24,781 bases of DNA from positions 1 through 24,781 of the forward strand of contig CALACW010000012.1 of the NCBI GenBank assembly GCA_937890355.1. The letters are read 5' to 3'. Each line of letters begins with the position of its first letter. The first letter of the stretch is position 1. This DNA is from CALACW01 sp002431305. GTDB lineage: Bacteria > Bacillota > Clostridia > Oscillospirales > Acutalibacteraceae. A program made the position numbers and the translations under genes. A model generated the notes under the pieces. The model had not been told where the DNA came from and ran no database searches. It saw nothing but the letters and a program-made list of their open reading frames with translations. Shown piece after piece: positions 6,987 through 13,797 of the stretch.

Positions 6987-7442
6987 AAGCGGCTGTTTTA
7001 TGATTTAATGCATATAATAACAGTGCAGATATGCAGACAAAATCTGCGCGATATGAAACGTGAATCTTACATTGAAAGTAAGACTGTCATTTAATTCCGA
7101 AGTTTTCTTAGCGGAAAATCCGCTTATATTCTTTTTTATAACAAGCGCACTCTCGCCCGCCTCGGTCGGATAGTTAACCGAGAACGCGACGGCGTCGATA
7201 AAGTTGCCGTACGTGTTGTAATAGCAAAAGAGAGCCGAACCCCATAAGCCCAAAACGCACCGTCTCACGTCTCTGAGAACGGTTTTTCCCTTGAAATACG
7301 CCGTTTCAAGTTTCTTTAACGCAGTCGAAGCGGAAAGAGGGTGGATATAAACCTTATGGGTTCGGCTCTCTTTTGCTATTACAAGCCATCTGCGACGAAT
7401 CCGCCGAAACGAAATAGAATCTCGTAACACACTGACCGTCAA
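6987..7442. other. Structured intergenic stretch downstream of the mannosidase
   Basis: No convincing gene. The minus strand has a 145-codon open frame (7442-7005), but it begins with TTG, has no ribosome binding site, and is interrupted in sense by a long inverted repeat, so it is not called. The stretch is full of short stems, for example 7111-7125 (AGCGGA-AAA-TCCGCT), 7033-7047, and a CTCGGT/ACCGAG stem near 7160-7180. No terminator with a good U-run is seen after the mannosidase. Confidence 0.4.
7216..7384. repeat. 169-bp element bounded by 32-bp inverted repeats
   Basis: Arms 7216-7248 and 7353-7384 are reverse complements except for a one-base bulge. The 104 bp between them contain two further stems: ACCGT...ACGGT with an inner CTCA/TGAG near 7259-7283, and CTTGAAA/TTTCAAG near 7291-7311. 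Transcribed on either strand this would fold into a long stem capped by a multi-branch loop. It could be a small non-coding RNA, a MITE-like mobile remnant, or a transcript-processing element; the sequence alone does not decide. Confidence 0.6.
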
Positions 7443-7840
7443 AATGCATAAAAAAAATCAAAAACTTAAACTTTGATTTGGCATCAAAAACGACATGAAA
7501 TGCATATTTTCGGCGCGAAATAAACTTTTTTTTATTTCCCGATTAAAAATTTATTAAGACTATAGACAATCACGTTTTTTTGTGTTAATATCATGTTGCA
7601 AAAGAAAAAACAGGAACTCGGCATACTTTTATGGGATTTGTCTTGCAGTTTATTTTCTCCCAAATGTTTTATATTCAAACTGCGCCGCGGGTTTCTTTTT
7701 TTTGCGTAAAATTCGATATAAATAATGCAACATTTTCCTTTTAACCGCCGTCATATATCGGGCGCAGAAAACAGAAAATGTCTTCATTAAATAACAGCCT
7801 TTAATATTATATAACATAAATTATAACGGAGCGGATTTTC
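7443..7840 (+). other. 398-bp AT-rich leader/promoter region of the Dlt-like operon
   Basis: No gene is supported. The region is AT-rich, with a weak stem at 7517-7538. A possible promoter close to the operon is TTCATT (7783-7788), 16-bp spacer, TATTAT (7805-7810), and GGAGCGG precedes the ATG at 7841. I looked for a riboswitch-like core and did not recognise one, but the length leaves room for upstream regulation. Confidence 0.4.
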
Positions 7841-9358
7841 ATGAAAAACAGCATACTCGATTATTTGGAAATCACCGAAAGCCGTTACCCGGACAAAACA
7901 GCGGTCAAGGACGGAATAAAGGAATATACGTATTTTCTTCTTAAGGAAAATGCGCAGAAAATAGGCTCGGCGCTGTCATATATGACGAAGCCGAAAACGC
8001 CGGTCGGCATATTTGCGGACAAGAGTTCCGACATACTATGCACGTTTTTCGGCGCGGCATACGCGGGATGCTTCTACAGCGTTATAAGCCCCTCGCTTCC
8101 AGAGGAGAGAATCAAAAAAATATATTCTGTTCTCTCCCCCGCGGTCATAGTCACACAGGATGAAACAAGAAAGACCGCCGAGCGTATTTTTACGGATTCA
8201 AAAATCGTAACGCCCGACGAGCTTATGTGCTTCGAAAAAGATGAAAAAAGACTTGAAAATATAAGAAACTCGGCTCTCGACACCGACCCGCTCTATCTTA
8301 ACTTTACATCCGGTTCGACGGGTACGCCCAAGGGAATAGCCGTAAGCCACAGAAGCGTTCTTGATTTTATCGACTGCTTCTGCGATATATTTAATATAAC
8401 CGATAAGGATATCGTCGCAAACCAGGCTCCTTTCGATTTCGACGTGTCGGTAAAGGATATTTATTCGTGTTTAAAAACGGGCGCACAGCTCGACATTATT
8501 CCCCGTTCCCTTTTCTCTTCGCCCAAAGAGCTGACGGACAGACTTTGTGAGGATAAAGTAACGACGATGATATGGGCAGTCTCCGCTCTGTGTCTTATAA
8601 GCACGTTCCACTGTCTTGATTACAGAACTCCAGATACGGTTAATAAGGTTCTGTTTTCCGGCGAGGTTATGCCGTATAAGCATCTCAAAGCGTGGAGAGA
8701 ACATCTGCCCGAGGCTATGTTTGTAAATCTGTACGGACCTACTGAAATTACGTGCAACTGCACATATCACATACTCGAAAAAGACCGCGATTATTCGCAG
8801 GGGATTCCCATAGGAAAGCATTTTCCGAACGAGGACGTTTTTCTGCTCGGCGATGACAATAAAAAAATAACCGAGCCCGACATTCAGGGCGAAATATGCG
8901 TACGCGGAACGGCGCTCGCGCTGGGCTACTACAACTGCCCGGAGCAGAATTCGGCGCATTTCGTGCAGAACCCGCTCAATCCGCACTACCCCGAGACAAT
9001 ATACAGGACGGGCGACCTTGCAAAATACGACGAAAACGGCGAACTCGTTTTTACCGGACGAAAGGATTTCCAAATAAAGCACATGGGACACAGAATAGAG
9101 CTTGAGGAAGTTCAGCGCGCAATGGAAGCAATCGACGGAGTCGAGAGATGCTGCTGTATTTTCGACGCGGTTAAATCAAAGCTCAAGGGTTTCTATACAG
9201 GCTCTATAGACAAAAAGGAGCTTCACCTGAAAATGGAGAAAACGCTCCCGGTATTTATGATTCCCGGCATGCTCAGACAGGTCGACAACATGCCTCTTAC
9301 AAAGAACGGAAAAATCGACAGAAAAGCGCTTGAAGAGAGGGCAAAGGCGAAAATATGA
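7841..9358 (+). CDS. DltA-like amino-acid:carrier-protein ligase (ANL adenylation enzyme)
   Basis: A 505-residue stand-alone adenylation enzyme, the usual DltA length. It should activate an amino acid with ATP and load it on the phosphopantetheine arm of the carrier protein encoded two genes on. Core motifs: P-loop TSGSTGTPKG (156-165), the amino-group-binding Asp201 in APFDFDVSVKD, YGPTE (298-302), YRTGDLAK (388-395), GRKDFQIKHMGHRIELEE (406-423) and the C-terminal catalytic Lys491 in NGKIDRK. At the position of the Cys that gates D-alanine chirality in Bacillus DltA (FCGEVLP) this protein has Ser273 (LFSGEVMP). Together with the decarboxylase next door this suggests a substrate other than D-alanine; D-alanine remains possible. 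The stop overlaps the start of the next gene (ATGA). First gene of a five-gene operon. Confidence 0.88.
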   Translation: MKNSILDYLEITESRYPDKTAVKDGIKEYTYFLLKENAQKIGSALSYMTKPKTPVGIFADKSSDILCTFFGAAYAGCFYSVISPSLPEERIKKIYSVLSPAVIVTQDETRKTAERIFTDSKIVTPDELMCFEKDEKRLENIRNSALDTDPLYLNFTSGSTGTPKGIAVSHRSVLDFIDCFCDIFNITDKDIVANQAPFDFDVSVKDIYSCLKTGAQLDIIPRSLFSSPKELTDRLCEDKVTTMIWAVSALCLISTFHCLDYRTPDTVNKVLFSGEVMPYKHLKAWREHLPEAMFVNLYGPTEITCNCTYHILEKDRDYSQGIPIGKHFPNEDVFLLGDDNKKITEPDIQGEICVRGTALALGYYNCPEQNSAHFVQNPLNPHYPETIYRTGDLAKYDENGELVFTGRKDFQIKHMGHRIELEEVQRAMEAIDGVERCCCIFDAVKSKLKGFYTGSIDKKELHLKMEKTLPVFMIPGMLRQVDNMPLTKNGKIDRKALEERAKAKI

Positions 9359-10542
9359 AACTCACATTAAACGAACTTATCAAAAAGAACGAAAACGCTT
9401 TTTACCTCTTCGATTCCGCCGTTCTCAGAGACAGGACAAAGTATATAAAAAGTTTTTTCGATAAAAATATCAATATATGCTATGCCGTTAAGGCGAATAC
9501 GTTTATAACGGGCGAAATTGCCGATCTTGCCGACAGATTCGAAATCTGCTCACCGGGCGAGGAGCGTATATGCAGAGATATCGGAATCGAATACAGTAAA
9601 ATGGTTATCTCCGGCGTATACAAGACTCCGTCGTTTATAGAAAATCTTATTGCGGACGAATCATTTAACGGAATAATAACCGCAGAGTCCGTCCATCAGT
9701 ATGATTTTATATGCGAATACTCCGAAAAGTACGCGCATAAAATAAAGGTTCTGCCCCGTCTTACGAACGATTCGCAGTTCGGAGTCAATAAAAGCGATAT
9801 TGAGAAAATGATATCGGAGCGTGAAAATCACCCGTATATCGACATTGCGGGAATTCAGTTTTTCTCCGGAACGCAGAAAACGAGCGTAAAAAAATACGCG
9901 CGCGAAATCAATAAATTAAACGAGTTTTTAAATCATTTAAAAGACGATTACGGTTACGCCGCGCGTGAACTCGAATACGGCACGGGCTTCCCCGTCGCAT
10001 ACTTCGAGGGCGAGGAGACGAACGAGGAAGAAATTTTCGCTTCTCTTTCCTCCCTGCTGTCCTCAATCGACATAAAGCCCGAAATCACGCTCGAAATCGG
10101 CAGAAGCATAGCCGCCTCATGCGGAAAATATTATACGCATATCGTCGATATTAAGACAAATAAATCGCAGAATTACGTTCTGACAGACGGAGGCATGCAC
10201 CACATTGTTTACTTCGGTCAGCACATGGCGATGAAAATGCCCGCATTTTCCGTAATCGGAAAGGAAAACGAGCCTAAAGAAAAAGAATACAATATATGCG
10301 GTTCGCTCTGCTCGATGAACGATATCATGGTAAAAGGCGCTCCGCTCCCGGAAATAGAAATCGGAGACATGATATGCTTTGAAAATACGGGTGCGTACTG
10401 CCTGACAGAGGGAATATCGCTGTTTTTAAGCCGTGACATTCCCGCCGTTTACCTTAAAAAAAACGACTCCGAAATTATCAGGCTTCGCCCGTCGTTTGAA
10501 ACATATAATTTAAATAACCCGGAAAATGAAAGGATGTTTTAA
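9355..10542 (+). CDS. Fold-type III PLP-dependent decarboxylase (LysA/ODC superfamily) in a Dlt-like operon
   Basis: A 395-residue enzyme with the alanine-racemase-like barrel followed by the decarboxylase C-terminal domain. PLP-binding Lys46 lies in CYAVKANT; FSGTQ (170-174) corresponds to the GSQ phosphate-side motif; EYGTGFP (207-213) and EIGR (247-250) match the Gly-rich and EPGR elements; CGSLCSMND (Cys319, Asp323) matches the CxxxD active-site motif donated by the partner subunit, and GAY is at 346-348. The family includes diaminopimelate, ornithine, arginine and carboxynorspermidine decarboxylases, and BtrK, which decarboxylates a glutamyl residue while bound to a carrier protein in butirosin synthesis. 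The gene is coupled to the ligase by a 4-nt overlap and lies 2 bp before the carrier, so its substrate is probably used by, or bound to, this carrier (inference). A role as plain LysA is the main alternative. Confidence 0.88.
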   Translation: MKLTLNELIKKNENAFYLFDSAVLRDRTKYIKSFFDKNINICYAVKANTFITGEIADLADRFEICSPGEERICRDIGIEYSKMVISGVYKTPSFIENLIADESFNGIITAESVHQYDFICEYSEKYAHKIKVLPRLTNDSQFGVNKSDIEKMISERENHPYIDIAGIQFFSGTQKTSVKKYAREINKLNEFLNHLKDDYGYAARELEYGTGFPVAYFEGEETNEEEIFASLSSLLSSIDIKPEITLEIGRSIAASCGKYYTHIVDIKTNKSQNYVLTDGGMHHIVYFGQHMAMKMPAFSVIGKENEPKEKEYNICGSLCSMNDIMVKGAPLPEIEIGDMICFENTGAYCLTEGISLFLSRDIPAVYLKKNDSEIIRLRPSFETYNLNNPENERMF

Positions 10543-10544
10543 AA

Positions 10545-10775
10545 ATGGAAAAACTTATTAAAATCTTAGAGGACATTCAGCCCGACGTTGATTACGAAAC
10601 ATGTACCGACCTTATCGACGGACATCATCTCGATTCTCTTTCAATAATCTCGCTCGTAGCGGAGATTGAGGACGAGTTTGACGTTACAATCCCCACGGTC
10701 GACATAGTTCCCGAGAATTTCAATTCGGCAAAGGCTATGTACGATATGATTCTCAGACTCCAAGAGGAAGACTGA
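10545..10775 (+). CDS. DltC-like carrier protein
   Basis: A 76-residue acidic four-helix carrier. The phosphopantetheine site is Ser31 in HHLDSLSII, followed by the helix LVAEIEDEFDVTIP, the usual recognition helix of acyl and aminoacyl carrier proteins. After modification by a phosphopantetheinyl transferase (not in this window) it should carry the aminoacyl thioester made by the upstream ligase and present it to the MBOAT protein at the membrane. It starts 2 bp after the decarboxylase with AAAGGA upstream, and ends 1 bp before the MBOAT start. The DSL serine and small size fit DltC; the partner genes make a fatty-acid-synthesis role unlikely. Confidence 0.9.
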   Translation: MEKLIKILEDIQPDVDYETCTDLIDGHHLDSLSIISLVAEIEDEFDVTIPTVDIVPENFNSAKAMYDMILRLQEED

Positions 10776-10776
10776 G

Positions 10777-12411
10777 ATGTATCTTGAAAACCTTCTTTTG
10801 GGCGGCAGGCTTACGCACCTGACAAACTACTTCTCAATTTCATACCTCGCAATTTTTCTGCCTCTTTCGATGCTCTTTTACAGCCTTACGCCTCAGAAGG
10901 GGAAGAAATACACTCTGCTTATCCTGAATCTGCTGTTTTTCTGGCTGATAAGCAGTAAACTCGTTCTCGTTCTCGCCGTCACGATTCTGTCGGTGCACTA
11001 TTTCGGACTGTGGCTCGACAGGCTTCAGAACGAGAAAAAAAGCGCGCTGAAAGAGTGCGAAAAAGAGAACAAAAAAGCCGTAAAAAGTCAGTATCAAAAA
11101 CGCATGCGCGCAGTCGTCGGATTAGCGGCGGTTGTTCACATCGGCATGCTTCTCGTAATAAAATACACGGCGTTCTTTACCGGCAACATAAATTCGATAC
11201 TCGCCGCCGTCGGCTCTGCGACAAAGCTCGCAATTCCGAAATACGTCATGCCCGTCGGCATTTCGTTTTTTACAATGCAGGCGATGTCGTATATCTTCGA
11301 CGTGTACCGCGGTAAGATAAAGGCGGACGGCAATCTCATCAGAGTCGCGCTGTTCATGAGCTTCTTTCCGCAGATAGTCGAGGGACCGATATGCCGTTAC
11401 TCCGACACCGCGGACAAGCTTTGGAACGTAACAAAAATCGACTACGATAACCTCGCCTCCGGCGTCAGAAGACTGCTGTTCGGTCTAATGAAAAAGGCGA
11501 TAGTCGCCGACAGATTAAACGCCGCTGTGGGAGAAATATTTACGAATTACGATAAATACGACGGCGGAATAATGGTTCTCGGCGCGGTTCTTTATACGAT
11601 TCAGCTGTACATGGACTTTTCCGGTTCAATGGACGCGGTAACGGGAACGGGACAGATTTTCGGCGTTATAATGCCCGAAAACTTTCAGCGTCCGTTCTTC
11701 TCAAAATCCGTATCGGAATTTTGGAAACGCTGGCACATCACACTCGGCACATGGTTCAGGGACTACATATTCTACCCCGTATCAATGTCAAAACCCATGA
11801 AAAAACTGACTGCCGCCTCGAGAAAGAAACTCGGCAACAGATACGGTCCGCTGACCGCGGGAGCCGTCGCGCTATTCTGCGTATGGTCGCTGAACGGACT
11901 GTGGCACGGCGCTGCATGGAGCTATATTTTCTACGGAATGTACCACTTCGTTATGATTCTGACGGGAAATATAGTAGAGCCGATTGCCGAAAAATTCAAC
12001 AAAAAACTTCACTTAAACCCGGAAAACTTCTTTTACAAATGGTTTAAAATCATACGCACAACCGTGTTCGTAATATTCGGAGAACTGTTTTTCAGAGCAC
12101 CCGGACTCGGCGCAGGCTTCGGTATGTGCAAAATAATGTTTACCTCCTTTACGTTAAAATCGATAAATCTCACAACGCTTGATTCGCTCAAACTCGATAA
12201 GTACGACCTTATCGTCGTCGGAATCGTTCTGCTTATTGTTTTCGTCGTATCGATACTCAACGAACGCGGTAAGGACGTAAACGGAACGCTCTCGAAGCAA
12301 AAGCTCCCCGTCCGCTGGCTCGTCACGCTCGCCATGATAATGTTCGTCATAATCTGCGCGGCATACGGCACGGGCTACGCTCCCGTCGAGCCGATGTACG
12401 CAGACTTTTAA
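10777..12411 (+). CDS. MBOAT-family acyltransferase (DltB/AlgI type)
   Basis: A 544-residue polytopic membrane enzyme with about ten hydrophobic segments. Family motifs are EFWKRWHITLGTWFRDYIFYP (around 314-333) and NGLWHGAAWS, in which His377 is the catalytic histidine position of MBOATs; the MPVGISFFTMQAMSYIFDVY block (about 158-177) is also typical. DltB takes the aminoacyl group from the carrier and passes it across the membrane; AlgI/PatA do the same with acetyl groups. At 544 residues it is longer than typical DltB (about 400) and nearer AlgI/PatA, with an extra charged cytoplasmic loop at about 85-110 (rich in Lys and Glu). It starts 1 bp after the carrier gene stop behind AGAGGA. The substrate is set by the ligase and carrier, so is not known. 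Confidence 0.92.
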   Translation: MYLENLLLGGRLTHLTNYFSISYLAIFLPLSMLFYSLTPQKGKKYTLLILNLLFFWLISSKLVLVLAVTILSVHYFGLWLDRLQNEKKSALKECEKENKKAVKSQYQKRMRAVVGLAAVVHIGMLLVIKYTAFFTGNINSILAAVGSATKLAIPKYVMPVGISFFTMQAMSYIFDVYRGKIKADGNLIRVALFMSFFPQIVEGPICRYSDTADKLWNVTKIDYDNLASGVRRLLFGLMKKAIVADRLNAAVGEIFTNYDKYDGGIMVLGAVLYTIQLYMDFSGSMDAVTGTGQIFGVIMPENFQRPFFSKSVSEFWKRWHITLGTWFRDYIFYPVSMSKPMKKLTAASRKKLGNRYGPLTAGAVALFCVWSLNGLWHGAAWSYIFYGMYHFVMILTGNIVEPIAEKFNKKLHLNPENFFYKWFKIIRTTVFVIFGELFFRAPGLGAGFGMCKIMFTSFTLKSINLTTLDSLKLDKYDLIVVGIVLLIVFVVSILNERGKDVNGTLSKQKLPVRWLVTLAMIMFVIICAAYGTGYAPVEPMYADF

Positions 12412-12426
12412 CGGAGGTCGCTGATA

Positions 12427-13413
12427 ATGAAAAAGAACATTATAAACATTACGAAATGTGTAAGCTTCCTCCTCGTTCTGCTGTGCCTGCTGTACGGCTC
12501 GTCGCTTCTTGTGATGCCTAAGGACAACTCGGAAAGCGCGGGCATTCATTACGTAACGGCAATGGGATATCTTGCTGAACCCGAGAACTCCATGGACGTG
12601 CTTTTCCTCGGCGATTCGCTCGTTTATTCGGGAATTTCGCCCGTATATATATGGAACGAATACGGAATCACCTCATATGACTGCTCAATACCGAGCGAAA
12701 AATTCTCGTTTGCAAACGATTTCTGCAAAACGTTTTTAGAAAAACAGTCGCCGAAAGTCGTATTTATAGAGACCGGCGTTTTATTCAGAGAGCTCCAGGA
12801 GGAGGATATTGCAACGTTTCACGTACAGCAGGTTCTCTCCGTATTCTCATACCACAACAGATGGAAAAGCCTTACAAAACGTGATTTGAACCCCAAAATC
12901 GACTACACATATATAGAGCCGTTCAGAGGATACCGACTCTCAACAGTCACAAAACCCGGCAAAACAAACGGATATTTCTCAAAAACCGAGGAAACCAGAC
13001 ACGTTTCCGATAAGAATTTCAAGTATCTCAAAAAACTTAAAGCCATGTGCGACGAAAAGGGCGCAAAACTCATAATTCTCAGCATGCCCTGTCAGAAAAA
13101 CTGGAATTACAAAATTCACAACGGCACAGTCAGGGCCGCAATCAAACTCGGAATCGACTATCTTGATTTAAATCTTCTCACCGTGCAGGACGACGGTTTT
13201 GCGATAAACTGGGATCTCGATACGAGAGACAAGGGCGAACATCTCAATAACCGCGGAGCCGAAAAAGTTTCCGAATATCTCGGGAAATATATTACCGCTA
13301 TGGGGCTTACAACCGATAAACGCGGTACGGCAGGTTATGAATCGTGGAATGAAGCGTATGTAAAACTTCAGGATGAAATAGACGCCGATATGATAAAAAA
13401 CGCAATAAAATAA
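12427..13413 (+). CDS. Membrane-anchored SGNH-hydrolase-like protein (DltD/AlgJ-like role)
   Basis: A 328-residue protein with one N-terminal hydrophobic segment (about 10-29) that works as signal anchor, placing the rest outside. The SGNH block I is VLFLGDSLVYSG (Ser64), and the terminal block RDKGEHLNNRGAEKVSEYL contains Asp268 and His272 as probable catalytic partners, followed by the HLN..GA signature common in SGNH proteins paired with MBOATs. In Dlt, Alg and Pat systems such a protein finishes transfer of the acyl group to the surface polymer; that role is inferred here from operon position. Sequence resemblance is to generic SGNH/AlgJ-like proteins rather than a clear DltD. The start follows a GGAGGT ribosome binding site, 15 bp after the MBOAT gene. 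No DltX-like small gene fits in the gaps of the operon. Confidence 0.82.
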   Translation: MKKNIINITKCVSFLLVLLCLLYGSSLLVMPKDNSESAGIHYVTAMGYLAEPENSMDVLFLGDSLVYSGISPVYIWNEYGITSYDCSIPSEKFSFANDFCKTFLEKQSPKVVFIETGVLFRELQEEDIATFHVQQVLSVFSYHNRWKSLTKRDLNPKIDYTYIEPFRGYRLSTVTKPGKTNGYFSKTEETRHVSDKNFKYLKKLKAMCDEKGAKLIILSMPCQKNWNYKIHNGTVRAAIKLGIDYLDLNLLTVQDDGFAINWDLDTRDKGEHLNNRGAEKVSEYLGKYITAMGLTTDKRGTAGYESWNEAYVKLQDEIDADMIKNAIK

Positions 13414-13450
13414 TTGCAGAAACATAAAAAACGCAGGAAAACTGTATACC

Positions 13451-13486
13451 CCAAAAAGAACCGTAGCTTTTTACGGTTCTTTTTGG
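13451..13486 (+). terminator. Rho-independent terminator of the Dlt-like operon
   Basis: A perfect 15-bp stem (13451-13465 with 13472-13486, 6-nt loop) with internal T-run and CTTTATAAT tail, 38 bp after the SGNH gene stop. Confidence 0.85.
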
Positions 13487-13526
13487 CTTTATAATAAATG
13501 TTGGGGTGCAGAAAATAAAGCCTACA

Positions 13527-13567
13527 AAAAAAATAACCGCCCTCTTGCACTTGGCGGTTATTTTTTT
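13527..13567. terminator. Second, bidirectional terminator
   Basis: A perfect 15-bp stem (13527-13541 with 13553-13567, 11-nt loop). The GC-rich top is flanked by a 7-base A-run and a 7-base T-run, so it can stop transcription from both sides, including the minus-strand sulfatase-fold gene. Confidence 0.85.
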
Positions 13568-13619
13568 AATAACTAAAACCTAGGGCAAACCGTATATCGG
13601 ATTGCTCCTTATATTTATA

Positions 13620-13722
13620 TTATACCATGCCGCGAAGGCGCGCTGTGCCGAAGCGGTATGATACAATGTTCTGAGAAACACACCAAATCTCTGATTTGGA
13701 TTGTGTTTCGTGAGGTTATTAT
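13620..13722 (-). repeat. 103-bp dispersed repeat, copy 1
   Basis: Read on the minus strand, this 103-bp block matches 19252-19354 on the plus strand at 99 of 103 positions with no gaps. It contains a 15-bp hairpin (GAAACACA...TGTGTTTC enclosing CCAAATC/GATTTGG, with a 2-nt bulge) and a second small stem CGCG-CCTT-CGCG. In both copies the element follows the 3' end of a gene in the same relative orientation: here 75 bp after the sulfatase-fold gene. It carries no ORF; a REP/MITE-like element or mRNA 3'-end stabiliser is likely. Confidence 0.9.
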
Positions 13723-13797
13723 ACACATAACTTTATCATTTGTCAACGCTGTTTACGAATAACAAAGCCCTTTCGGTCAACAAAATTCGTATCGGCG

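Noticed and set aside
7005..7442. 145-codon open frame on the minus strand
   Set aside because: It starts with TTG, has no ribosome binding site, and its frame runs through both arms of a long inverted repeat. I do not recognise a protein family. The stretch is annotated as structured DNA instead.
7443..7840. Riboswitch or T-box in the long leader of the Dlt-like operon
   Set aside because: I could not find a recognisable riboswitch core or a T-box-like sequence, and no terminator/antiterminator pair lies before the start codon.
13451..13567. Two hairpins considered as a CRISPR-like or tandem repeat
   Set aside because: The two stems have different sequences and each has the A/T-run flanks of a rho-independent terminator.
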